NCBI GenBank assembly: GCA_018336015.1
Contig: JAGXQZ010000075.1
Coordinates: forward strand, 1 to 64,000
Length of the DNA stretch: 64,000 bases
Direction of reading: 5' to 3'
Origin: Algoriphagus sp.
GTDB taxonomy: Bacteria > Bacteroidota > Bacteroidia > Cytophagales > Cyclobacteriaceae
In this document: positions 56,806-64,000 of the stretch, one piece after another
How positions within the stretch are numbered: the stretch's first letter is position 1
How the letters are laid out: every line of letters begins with the position of its first letter
Notes under the pieces: generated by a model
Told to the model about the DNA's origin: nothing
What the model saw: only the letters and a program-made list of their open reading frames with translations
The model's database searches: none
Position numbers and translations under genes: made by a program

Positions 56806-56827
56806 AAAAAGCCTTTCGAGGCTTTTT
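56806..56827. terminator. Terminator after rmuC
   Basis: The stem AAAAAGCCT / AGGCTTTTT with loop TTCG is flanked by A and T tracts and could serve both strands. It separates rmuC from trkA on the minus strand. Confidence 0.88.
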
Positions 56828-56850
56828 TTTAGAATCAGACAAGGATTCCA

Positions 56851-58092
56851 TCAGTCATCCAATAGGTCTTTGGACTGGGCTTCAGGGAGTTCTTGGATTT
56901 CTTTAAGCTTACGCTGAATCACCCTCGTCCGCACTCCCACCAACTTGTCCAACTCCGAATTTGCCTCGGTGAGTTTCTTTTGGGTTCGTTCCAGCAATTC
57001 TCCAAACTTCCCAAATTCAGTCTTAATCGCTCCCAAGACCTGCCACACTTCCGCACTTCTTTTTTGGATGGCCAAGGTGCGAAATCCCATTTGAAGGGAA
57101 TTTAAAATTGCCGAAAGCGTTGTTGGTCCGGTGACAATGACTTTGTAATCCTGCTGCATCTGCTGGGCTAGCCCTGGTTCCCTAAGGATCTCTGCATAAA
57201 GGCTTTCTACTGGAAGAAAAAGAATGGCAAAATCTGTTGTACCGGGGGGATGAATGTATTTGGATTGGATATCAGCAGCTGATTTTTTTACTGCTTTGAT
57301 CAGTTCGGCTCGGGAAAAGTCAATCGTAGTTTTGTCATTGGCTTCATAAGCATCTACCAATCTCAAGTAGGATTCTTGAGGAAACTTGGAATCAATCGGT
57401 AACAATACAGCCTCTTCCTGACCGGGCATTTTGATGGCAAACTCCACCCGATCTCTCGAGCCATTCACAGAAGCATTGACAAGATATTGATCCGGAGAAA
57501 GCAGGTTTTCCAAGATGGCCTGAAGCTGGTATTCACCCAACACCCCACGACTTTTTACATTTGTCAAGACTCTCTTGAGATCCCCCACTCCATTGGCTAG
57601 GCTTTGCATTTCACCCAGACCCTTTTGGACCGCTTGAAGCTGATTACTTACCAGCTCAAAGGATTGGCCTAATCTGGTTTCGAGTGTTTTTTGTAGCTTT
57701 TCGTCAACAGTCTCTCGAATCTTCTCAAGTCGCTCTTCGGTATTCTTGACCAGTTCCTCTTGTCTACGACTGAGCTCGGAAAGCTTTTCACGCTGCATGT
57801 TGCTGAGATCCTGCATCGATTGTCTGACAGTGTCCCCAAATTGTCTCAAGGCTTCATTTTGATCTTTGGAACCTGATCGTTGGTTTTCAAAAACCAATTG
57901 AAACTGTCGAATCAGATTTTCTGAGGACTCTTTCCTTGCCTCAGTCAGAGCCAGATTGATGTCTCGATTGATGCGTTGGAGATCATCTCGAAGAAGTTGA
58001 TTTTCCTTTGACTTATTTCTTCCTGAAAGGAAAATTAAAATGAGGGCCACCTGCGAGGCCAACAAAAGATAAATCAGAAATTCAATCTGCAT
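56851..58092 (-). CDS. rmuC: DNA recombination protein RmuC
   Basis: The 413-residue protein starts at the ATG at 58092 (MQIEFLIYLLLAS). It has an N-terminal membrane anchor (residues 4-21), a long coiled coil to about 185 (QREKLSELSRRQEELVKNTEERLEK in part) and the RmuC nuclease-like domain with SRGVLGEYQLQAILE, DSKFPQESY, HPPGTTDFAILFLPVESLYAE and GPTTLSAILNSLQMG. It limits inversion at short inverted repeats in E. coli. It overlaps the upstream alpha/beta hydrolase gene by 11 bp. Confidence 0.95.
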   Translation of the reverse strand: MQIEFLIYLLLASQVALILIFLSGRNKSKENQLLRDDLQRINRDINLALTEARKESSENLIRQFQLVFENQRSGSKDQNEALRQFGDTVRQSMQDLSNMQREKLSELSRRQEELVKNTEERLEKIRETVDEKLQKTLETRLGQSFELVSNQLQAVQKGLGEMQSLANGVGDLKRVLTNVKSRGVLGEYQLQAILENLLSPDQYLVNASVNGSRDRVEFAIKMPGQEEAVLLPIDSKFPQESYLRLVDAYEANDKTTIDFSRAELIKAVKKSAADIQSKYIHPPGTTDFAILFLPVESLYAEILREPGLAQQMQQDYKVIVTGPTTLSAILNSLQMGFRTLAIQKRSAEVWQVLGAIKTEFGKFGELLERTQKKLTEANSELDKLVGVRTRVIQRKLKEIQELPEAQSKDLLDD

Positions 58093-59098
58093 AAGCCACT
58101 TGTTTGGGTGGCTCAAGATAGTTTTTTCTTACTTCTACCCCGAGAAAGCTTAGGTATTCTGCGACAGACTCCGTCGGGATTTCCTCCATGGGCACATGAC
58201 CTGCTTCCTCAAAGATCACCAGATTAGAACCTGGAATGGCTTTTTCCAAGGCCTGACCTTGTGCAAGCGGAATCCAGGTATCCTTCGCTCCCCAAAGTAT
58301 CAAAGTCGGCATCGCAATTCGGTCAAACTGGATTGAGGAAGCTCTAGGTTGAGTCAAGCGGTCGATCGTAGCCTGCCTATTTCCTTCCCTTAGCAGCAAT
58401 TCATAGTACCTCGTGACCGCTTGATCCGTGACTTTTTTATCAACCCCATAGACCTCTTTCATGTTCATCGCAAACAAAAACTTAGGCGTGCACTTCAGAA
58501 GTATTTTGGAAAAAATTGGGTTGGTCGCCACTTTAAAAATCCACGCACCACCACCTCTTTGCTGAGTTTGGGTAGAATCGAGCACTCTTGTATCTCTCCT
58601 AGGTGCTCCGGAGGCATCGATCAGATTCAATGAAAGTACCCTATCCGGACGATCAGAAGCTACTTGCAGCGCAACAGCCCCACCCATGGAATTGCCCGCA
58701 AGGTGAAATTTGGGAAGATTTAGCTTTTCTGCCAGTAAAAGCACCAAGCGACTGTAATCCTCAATTGAATATCGCTTCAACTCATCCGGGCCAGTCAATC
58801 CATGCCCGGGAAAGTCCAACGAGATCGTCATGTAATACGGACTCAACTCTTGCTGCCATACCTCCCAAGTATGAAGGGAAGAAAAGCTGCCATGAAGTAA
58901 AAAGATAGGCTCACCCTCTCCCAGAAATCGAACATGGACATTTACTCCATCGACTTCTATAAAATGAGACTGTGGAGTAAGGTATTTTTCGTTTGCTTCA
59001 TCAGCGGAAATATCACTTCTGAAGAGCAAAGCCAAAAAAAACACCAAGGAAAGCACCACCAAAGCGAGTACTTTCAAAATCCGATTAACCCAACGCAT
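58082..59098 (-). CDS. Membrane-anchored alpha/beta hydrolase
   Basis: The 338-residue protein starts at the ATG at 59098 (MRWVNRILKVLALVVL), followed by one transmembrane helix. The hydrolase fold is complete: oxyanion block FLLHGSFSS, nucleophile serine in LAGNSMGGAVAL, acidic residue in WGAKDTWIPL and histidine in EEAGHVPMEE. It probably faces the periplasm. The substrate is unknown. It is divergent from the Nramp-like gene and upstream of rmuC in one transcript. Confidence 0.9.
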   Translation of the reverse strand: MRWVNRILKVLALVVLSLVFFLALLFRSDISADEANEKYLTPQSHFIEVDGVNVHVRFLGEGEPIFLLHGSFSSLHTWEVWQQELSPYYMTISLDFPGHGLTGPDELKRYSIEDYSRLVLLLAEKLNLPKFHLAGNSMGGAVALQVASDRPDRVLSLNLIDASGAPRRDTRVLDSTQTQQRGGGAWIFKVATNPIFSKILLKCTPKFLFAMNMKEVYGVDKKVTDQAVTRYYELLLREGNRQATIDRLTQPRASSIQFDRIAMPTLILWGAKDTWIPLAQGQALEKAIPGSNLVIFEEAGHVPMEEIPTESVAEYLSFLGVEVRKNYLEPPKQVAYAD

Positions 59099-59175
59099 GC
59101 TATAATTTTTCCAAGTGGTAAACAAAACCTACAAAAAATCTTCCCAAATCTCTATTTTCCCGAAAACTTCCATCC

Positions 59176-60402
59176 GTGAACCCAAAAAAAATCCTGGCAT
59201 CCATAGGTCCCGGTCCCTTAATCACAGCAGCATTTATCGGCCCCGGCACTGTTACGGTTTGTACATTGGCAGGAATCCGATTTGATTACACTTTGCTTTG
59301 GGCACTGGTGCTAAGCATTGTAGCCACAGTTTTTCTTCAGGAATTATCCGGAAGATTGGGAATCGTGACTGGAAAAGACCTTAGCGAACTAGTACGATCG
59401 CAGAAAGGAAACAAAAGCATTCGAATAGGAATCATAGCCTTGATTCTGATTGCGATCGGCCTTGGAAACGCTGCCTATCAAGGTGGAAATATCTCAGGAT
59501 CAAATCTAGGCTTAGGGATTTTTTTGAAATTCCCCGTTTGGAACATGGGGCCACTTTCGATTCAATCAGGCAATCTGACTATAGGAATACTCGCCTTGGT
59601 GCTGCTCTGGTCGGGCAATTATAAACGACTCGAACAGCTTTTGGTAGGCTTGGTCCTACTCATGTCAATTGCCTTTTTAGGTACGTCGATCTTGATCAAA
59701 CCTGATTTTGGCTTGCTTTTCCATGGCTTTATTCCCTCTTTTTCTACAGAAAAATTCCCCACGATCGTAGCCCTGATCGGTACCACCGTCGTTCCTTACA
59801 ACCTATTTCTATACGCTAGCCTAGTCAAAAAACAATGGAAAAATGCAGATGACCTTCCAAAAATGACCAGGGACATCAGTATATCTGTGATTTTGGGCGG
59901 AATTGTATCCATGGCTATTTTGGTTGTTGGGGCAGCCAACCCGTCTGAAAATTTGGAAACAGCACAAGATATCGCACGAGGTCTGACGGGAGTTTTTGGG
60001 GCATTTGGCACTTACTTAATGGGATTTGGCCTCCTCGCCGCCGGACTTACTTCCTCTCTCACCGCACCACTTGCCGGTGGATTGGTGATTTGCGGGATAC
60101 TAGGGTGGAACCAAGACATTCGATCCAAATCGATGAGAGCAAGCATGGGAGGCATTTTGCTCTTAGGAATTATTTTCTCCTCCTTTGGCATCAAGCCCGT
60201 CACATTGATCACTTTGGCACAACTCGCAAATGGTGTACTGCTACCGGTAATCAGCGCATGGTTGATTTGGGCAGCAAGTCAAAAATCCCTTCTTGGATCT
60301 CGTGCGTTGAGTTCAAAAGCTATTGTATTTGGATTAGTTATTTGGCTGATCACACTCATACTTGGTCTCAAGAGTGTTGGGGCTGTCATGGGTTGGTTTT
60401 AA
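59176..60402 (+). CDS. Nramp-family transporter with noncanonical metal-site motifs, GTG start
   Basis: The 408-residue protein has about eleven helices with the Nramp fold. The start is GTG. In place of the DPGN motif of helix 1, residues 22-25 read GPGT (AAFIGPGTVTVCTLAG). In place of the MPH of helix 6, the sequence reads VPY at 206-208 (TTVVPYNLFLYAS). Both sites bind metal in classical Nramp proteins, so the substrate or mechanism may differ. The following helices (SGNYKRLEQLLVGLVLLM) are normal. It stands alone. Confidence 0.9.
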   Translation: MNPKKILASIGPGPLITAAFIGPGTVTVCTLAGIRFDYTLLWALVLSIVATVFLQELSGRLGIVTGKDLSELVRSQKGNKSIRIGIIALILIAIGLGNAAYQGGNISGSNLGLGIFLKFPVWNMGPLSIQSGNLTIGILALVLLWSGNYKRLEQLLVGLVLLMSIAFLGTSILIKPDFGLLFHGFIPSFSTEKFPTIVALIGTTVVPYNLFLYASLVKKQWKNADDLPKMTRDISISVILGGIVSMAILVVGAANPSENLETAQDIARGLTGVFGAFGTYLMGFGLLAAGLTSSLTAPLAGGLVICGILGWNQDIRSKSMRASMGGILLLGIIFSSFGIKPVTLITLAQLANGVLLPVISAWLIWAASQKSLLGSRALSSKAIVFGLVIWLITLILGLKSVGAVMGWF

Positions 60403-60564
60403 TGATTGTATTTTTCAAAAAATTATAAACCATCTATCACAATACTTTATACAAAAAGACAACATCAAGTCCATTTGGTAGAAATCACTTTGATTGAATC
60501 AAAAAAACATGAACTTGCCTATTCTGAAATTTTCCTCTGCCATCAAACAACAAACCCTTCACCT

Positions 60565-61314
60565 ATGAAACGATTCACTTTACTTTCCAGTCTGCTTTTT
60601 GTGGTTGCATTCTCTCTGGCTTCACTTGCCCAACAAGCAAGCTATCTGGGTACCAAGCCTCCAAAAGGCGCCAAACTGTACCTCGATGGCACCAAAGAAT
60701 CGCTTCATAAAAACTGGAAATATTGGGAAGGGCCTCGTTTTTCGGGTGAAATGCCAATCAAATGGCCTGAAACCATTGATCCTGTAGATGGGAAAAAGGC
60801 GATTTCATCCAATGATCCTGCCGGTGCCGGAGGAAAGTACGGAGCTGCAGACATTGTGACAAAAGACGAATTCAGAGATTTTGAAGCCCACGTCGAGTTT
60901 TTGATCTTGAAGGAAAAAGGAAACAGTGGCGTTTACCTTCAAAACCGCTACGAAATCCAAATTCTGGATGGAGATTATGGCCTGCATGGCATGGCCGCAG
61001 TGATTAATGAAAAACTTCCTTCACAACAGGCTTATAATGGCGTTGGAAAGTGGAATGCCTACGATATTAAGTTTCGTGCTGCCCGATTTGAAAATGGAAA
61101 ACTGACTGAAAAAGCCAGAGTCACTGTTTTCTTCAACGGGGTAAAAATCCATGACAATGTCGAAATCCAGCAAGTTTGGGGTGGGCCTAATTCCGGCATC
61201 GATGGTGGAAATGATGGAGGAAAAGGCATCACTGATACCCCAGGTGGTCTAAAACTTCAAGCCGAAGGCCATGATGTGCTCTATCGCAATATTTGGATTA
61301 AGGCGGTGAAGTGA
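60565..61314 (+). CDS. DUF1080 (3-keto-disaccharide hydrolase) family protein, second copy
   Basis: The 249-residue protein starts at the ATG at 60565 (MKRFTLLSSLLF); the longer open frame to 60406 lacks homology. A signal peptide ends near SLAQ. DUF1080 features include GAKLYLDGT, EFRDFEAHVEFLILKEKGNSGVYLQ in part (KGNSGVYLQNRYEIQILDG), GKWNAYDIKFRAARF and VLYRNIWIKAVK. It is a paralogue of 5983-6750 and lacks an adjacent oxidoreductase, so it may act on products made elsewhere. Confidence 0.92.
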   Translation: MKRFTLLSSLLFVVAFSLASLAQQASYLGTKPPKGAKLYLDGTKESLHKNWKYWEGPRFSGEMPIKWPETIDPVDGKKAISSNDPAGAGGKYGAADIVTKDEFRDFEAHVEFLILKEKGNSGVYLQNRYEIQILDGDYGLHGMAAVINEKLPSQQAYNGVGKWNAYDIKFRAARFENGKLTEKARVTVFFNGVKIHDNVEIQQVWGGPNSGIDGGNDGGKGITDTPGGLKLQAEGHDVLYRNIWIKAVK

Positions 61315-61317
61315 GTT

Positions 61318-61424
61318 AGTGACCAGTGATCAGTGAACAGTGGTCAGTCGCAGTAATCAGAAGCTAGTCAAAGCAAATAGTGACAGTTCTTGTAAATAGT
61401 AAAAAGTGATCAGTCGCAGTCAGT
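61318..61424 (+). repeat. Left heptamer array (AGTGATC units)
   Basis: Units from 61318 read AGTGACC, AGTGATC, AGTGAAC, AGTGGTC, AGTCGC, AGTAATC. A second block at 61405-61424 reads AGTGATC, AGTCGC, AGTCAGT. It starts 4 bp after the stop of the DUF1080 gene and is the inverse of the array at 62063-62116. Confidence 0.85.
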
Positions 61425-61481
61425 ACAATGAGAATGTAGAGAACATCAGCTCGTAAAATCATTGAGGAATTTTGGTTTTGG

Positions 61482-61515
61482 GGGTCAGCTTAGTAGTAAT
61501 AGCTGACCCATTTTT
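61482..61515 (+). terminator. Hairpin terminator
   Basis: The perfect 9-bp stem GGGTCAGCT / AGCTGACCC with a 10-nt loop is followed by ATTTTTCT on the plus strand. It would end plus-strand transcripts and also lies just after the four-helix-bundle stop on the other strand. Confidence 0.8.
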
Positions 61516-61526
61516 CTATTAAGATT

Positions 61527-61907
61527 CTAGCTTTTAGGTTGAAGTTTTGATCCGAATTTTTCAGGATTAAGCATCATGAAATTCAATAGTTTTCCTATTT
61601 CAATCACCTCAGAAACCAATCTTTCGTGGGTAACTCTTTCGATATAATCACATGAAAATGCGAATTCAAGCCAAACATGAGTTTCACTATTCTCCATATC
61701 AGCATCACTAAGTTTTGAAATGAAGTGGGCTTGATACTTTCTTTTTCGATAAGATTCTGCAATACAAGCACAAACTGACCTGCTAGATCTCCTTATTTGA
61801 TCTGTTAAAGAATATTTTTCTTCTTTTGGAAAACCTTTGGAGAGTTGAAAAATCTCCATCGAAAGCTTGAATGCCTTTTGATAGGCTAAAAGTTCTTTGA
61901 AGTCCAT
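61527..61907 (-). CDS. Four-helix-bundle protein (S23/IVP family)
   Basis: This 126-residue protein begins MDFKELLAYQKAFKLSMEIF, followed by KGFPKEEKYSLTDQIRRSSRSVCACIAESYRKR, shown in part as LTDQIRRSSRSV, AESYRKR. Then come LSDADMENSETHVWLEFAF and a last helix. The family is encoded in 23S rRNA intervening sequences of several bacteria and resembles Avd of diversity-generating retroelements. Here it is free standing, A+T rich and enclosed by inverted heptamer arrays, which suggests an element of its own. The biochemical role is unproven; members bind nucleic acid. Confidence 0.93.
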   Translation of the reverse strand: MDFKELLAYQKAFKLSMEIFQLSKGFPKEEKYSLTDQIRRSSRSVCACIAESYRKRKYQAHFISKLSDADMENSETHVWLEFAFSCDYIERVTHERLVSEVIEIGKLLNFMMLNPEKFGSKLQPKS

Positions 61908-62062
61908 GTTACTATTTTGGCCTTAATAAATCTAACAAAAAATAGCCTAAACTTTTAATAAACTCACGCTATTACTAGATCCTATAATTAAGGTCCTCAC
62001 CCGTGGAAATATCCTGTTATAACCTGCACTATATTAACTCAGACTGACCAATGTGCTCAAAA

Positions 62063-62116
62063 CTGTGACTGATCTTTGATCACTGTGACTGATCACTGAC
62101 CACTGCGACTTCTCAC
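62063..62116 (+). repeat. Right heptamer array (GATCACT units)
   Basis: The plus strand reads in units of six or seven: GTGACT, GATCTTT, GATCACT, GTGACT, GATCACT, GACCACT, GCGACT, TCTCACT. These are the reverse complements of the units at 61318-61424. The array ends at the base before the stop codon of the HIT gene. Confidence 0.85.
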
Positions 62117-62509
62117 TCAAAATCCTAGTCGGATGGTAGAAGCAATTTCTGCCAATTCCTCAGGACTCAGTTTTAACTTAGGTCTGGTAAAATTGATGTC
62201 ATCCATCGTCCTCAAGGGTACCAAGTGAATGTGCACGTGGGGAACTTCCAAACCAATCACTGCCACACCGATTCGGGTGCATTGAATGGTCTTGTCCATA
62301 GCTTTAGCCACTGTTTGGGCGAAAAGGTGAAGGGCTGCCAATTCATCAGGCTCCATAGCAAAAATATAATTCACTTCTCGCTTGGGTACTACCAACACAT
62401 GGCCTTTAACCAAAGGCATGATGTCCAAAAATGCGATGTGCTGCTCGTCCTCTGCAATGATTTGAGCGGGGATTTCACGGTTGATGATTTTGGTAAAGAT
62501 GCTTGCCAT
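62117..62509 (-). CDS. HIT family nucleotide hydrolase/transferase
   Basis: The 130-residue protein has the histidine triad HVHIHLVPL at 91-99, preceded by FLDIMPLVKGHVLVVPKREV in part (IMPLVKGHVLVVPK). It is of the Hint branch and likely cleaves adenosine phosphoramidates or related nucleotides. It follows greA by about 55 bp with a terminator between them. Confidence 0.95.
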   Translation of the reverse strand: MASIFTKIINREIPAQIIAEDEQHIAFLDIMPLVKGHVLVVPKREVNYIFAMEPDELAALHLFAQTVAKAMDKTIQCTRIGVAVIGLEVPHVHIHLVPLRTMDDINFTRPKLKLSPEELAEIASTIRLGF

Positions 62510-62523
62510 AACTTTTCAGAATT

Positions 62524-62551
62524 AAAAAATCCCGATAGACCTACCGGGATT
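62524..62551 (-). terminator. greA terminator
   Basis: On the minus strand, AATCCCG pairs with CGGGATT and a run of six T follows. It lies between greA and the HIT gene. Confidence 0.88.
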
Positions 62552-62562
62552 CGATAAGATAG

Positions 62563-63036
62563 TTAATACGTGATTTCGAGGATTTCGAATTGAAGTGTTC
62601 CTGCAGGAGCATTGATCTCAGCAATCTCGCCTACTGTTTTACCAACCAAACCTTTTCCAAACGGAGATGCCAAGGAAATCTTGCCCGCTTTCAAATCGGC
62701 TTCTTCCTCTGAAACCAATTTGTAACTCACGGTCATTCCATTTTTTACATTTTTAATTTTAACTGTGCTAAGAATACCCACTTTGGAGCTATCCATCTGT
62801 GAATTGTCCAACACACGCGCATTGCCTACGACAGCTTCCAACTTAGCAATTTTCAATTCGAGAAGGCCCTGAGCATCTTTTGCAGCATCATATTCAGCAT
62901 TTTCGCTAAGATCACCTTTGTCTCTGGCTTCAGCGATCTGACGCGCAATATCTGCTCTTCCTTTGGTCTTCAATTCCTGAAGTTCATCTTTCAATCTCTT
63001 TAGTCCCTCTTCGGTGTAATACTGTACTTTTGACAT
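62563..63036 (-). CDS. greA: Transcription elongation factor GreA
   Basis: The 157-residue protein starts at the ATG at 63036 (MSKVQYYTEEGLKRL). It has the N-terminal coiled coil with the acidic tip in GDLSENAEYDAAKDAQG, then the C-terminal FKBP-like domain with ISLASPFGKGLVGKTVGEI. It rescues backtracked RNA polymerase by stimulating transcript cleavage. The start at 63081 in the longer frame is not conserved. Confidence 0.97.
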   Translation of the reverse strand: MSKVQYYTEEGLKRLKDELQELKTKGRADIARQIAEARDKGDLSENAEYDAAKDAQGLLELKIAKLEAVVGNARVLDNSQMDSSKVGILSTVKIKNVKNGMTVSYKLVSEEEADLKAGKISLASPFGKGLVGKTVGEIAEINAPAGTLQFEILEITY

Positions 63037-63191
63037 AGCTAACTGATTTTCGAAAGGCACAAAAAACAAAGTAACGGTCACTTGTCGGAGACCGTTACTT
63101 TGTTTTTGCCTTTATGTACGTTGCAAAGATAGGAAAGCATTTCGACAAAGCAAGCCACAAAACACTGCGAAAAAGCCCAATTTGAGGGATT

Positions 63192-64000
63192 TTAATTCCT
63201 GAAGGCCTTTTTGATTTGTTTCACCAAAACCTCGTTGATCTTGATATATGACTCAAAAGTCCAACCAGCCACATGGGGGGAAAAAATCACGTTTTCCCGC
63301 TGAGCCAACCGTTCAAATCCTGCTTTTTGTGAGGCTGAGAATTTCTGAAACTTCTCATTTTCCAACACATCCAACACTGCCCCTTTGAGGACTCCCTGAT
63401 CCAAAGCCTGATTGAGTGTCTCAAAACTGATTACCTCACCTCGTGCGGTATTGATCAGCCAAAATGGTTTGGCAAAGCTTTTCAGCTCTTCTAACGTAAA
63501 AAAATCTCGGGTTTCCGGAGTCAATGGCACATGGATACTCAAGACATCTGCTTCAGCTTTGACTTTTTCCCACATCACTTCATGTACGGTCTCCGTACCA
63601 AAATCGACCTTGTATTTATCATAGGCTAAAACTTGGACGCCAAAGCCCTTCAACCTCTTGGCAAAAGCACTTCCCATATTTCCATAGCCAAAAATGCCTA
63701 CCGTTTTCCCCATCAGCTCATGGCCACGGTTCCCTTCTCGATCCCAAATTCCCTTTCGCACTTCTTGGTCAGCTTTTGGGATATGGTTAAAGAGAGCCAA
63801 AAGACCCCCGATGGCATGTTCGGCCACCGCATCCCGATTTCCTTTTGCTGCGTGAAAAAGCTTTACTCCACGATCATTTAGGTAATCGAGATCAATCTGA
63901 TCCAAGCCTGCCCCTGCTCTTCCGATAAATTTCAGCCGGGTGGCTTTTTCCAAAAGCTCTCGATCCATAGGAGTTTTTGACCGAATGATCAATCCTTCAT
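63192..64000 (-). CDS. D-2-hydroxyacid dehydrogenase, 5-prime end beyond window
   Basis: At least 269 codons are open to the window edge; the TTG at 63992 is not a real start. The NAD-binding fold is VGIFGYGNMGSAFAKRLKGFG in part (GIFGYGNMGSAF), with catalytic residues in LINTARGEVIS (Arg), DVLENE (Glu) and SPHVAGWT (His). FIGRAGAGLDQIDLDYL precedes. It resembles phosphoglycerate dehydrogenase-like enzymes without the ACT domain. It is likely to oxidise or reduce a D-2-hydroxyacid; the substrate is not evident. About 45 N-terminal residues should lie outside. Confidence 0.93.
   Translation of the reverse strand, partial: EGLIIRSKTPMDRELLEKATRLKFIGRAGAGLDQIDLDYLNDRGVKLFHAAKGNRDAVAEHAIGGLLALFNHIPKADQEVRKGIWDREGNRGHELMGKTVGIFGYGNMGSAFAKRLKGFGVQVLAYDKYKVDFGTETVHEVMWEKVKAEADVLSIHVPLTPETRDFFTLEELKSFAKPFWLINTARGEVISFETLNQALDQGVLKGAVLDVLENEKFQKFSASQKAGFERLAQRENVIFSPHVAGWTFESYIKINEVLVKQIKKAFRN

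Noticed and set aside
61318-61424. CRISPR array
   Set aside because: Units are only 6-7 bases, contiguous and degenerate, with no spacers and no cas genes.

Overview
This is bacterial chromosomal DNA from the phylum Bacteroidota. The evidence is the protein content: TonB receptors with carboxypeptidase-like N-terminal domains, DUF4249 and DUF1080 proteins, Bat-type VWA/TPR genes, a split MetH and an MBG-domain surface protein. Several promoters also match the Bacteroidota -7 element TAnnTTTG, and ribosome binding sites are weak. The moderate G+C and gene families point to Cytophagales, most like Cyclobacteriaceae/Algoriphagus; the genus is inference only. No rRNA, tRNA, IS element, prophage or CRISPR array was found.

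Layout. 1-1874: truncated repeat-rich surface protein. 2328-9427: carbohydrate and peptide turnover (GH30 glycosidase, Gfo/Idh/MocA oxidoreductase, DUF1080 hydrolase, M14 carboxypeptidase). 9522-12707: three TonB C-terminal-domain proteins, one fused to an M56 peptidase, behind a BlaI-type repressor. 12879-15416: arsenic resistance operon with two near-identical operators. 15486-18751: TonB receptor plus DUF4249 lipoprotein. 18855-21062: partial Bat operon. 21151-27797: thiolase, ApbE, MORN-repeat protein, PurC, STAS protein, RNase Z and queuosine-precursor transporter. 27869-28398: small antitoxin/PemK-like toxin pair. 28631-32832: DEAD-box helicase, RsmE, MerR regulator, DprA. 32838-34887: Uma2 protein, PepSY protein, HMG-CoA lyase. 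35021-39899: methionine operon (MetH N-terminal half, MetH C-terminal part, MetF) behind a clear SAM-I riboswitch. 39987-49722: outer-membrane protein, giant hybrid PAS histidine kinase, UPF0145 protein, 2Fe-2S protein, DUF819 permease, NUDIX hydrolase and lipoproteins. 49849-53887: ATP-dependent DNA ligase and Lhr-like helicase pair. 53888-56689: TrkA/TrkH potassium uptake. 56851-61314: RmuC, alpha/beta hydrolase, divergent Nramp transporter, second DUF1080 protein. 61315-62116: four-helix-bundle gene bracketed by inverted heptamer arrays. 62117-64000: HIT protein, GreA and a truncated D-2-hydroxyacid dehydrogenase.

Most of the window is ordinary housekeeping and accessory chromosome. The structure least explained by gene calls is a set of degenerate period-7 repeat arrays in inverted arrangement, in three separate intergenic regions. 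In one, the interior holds a gene for an S23/IVP-like four-helix-bundle protein, which recalls the architecture of 23S rRNA intervening sequences but lies outside any rRNA gene.
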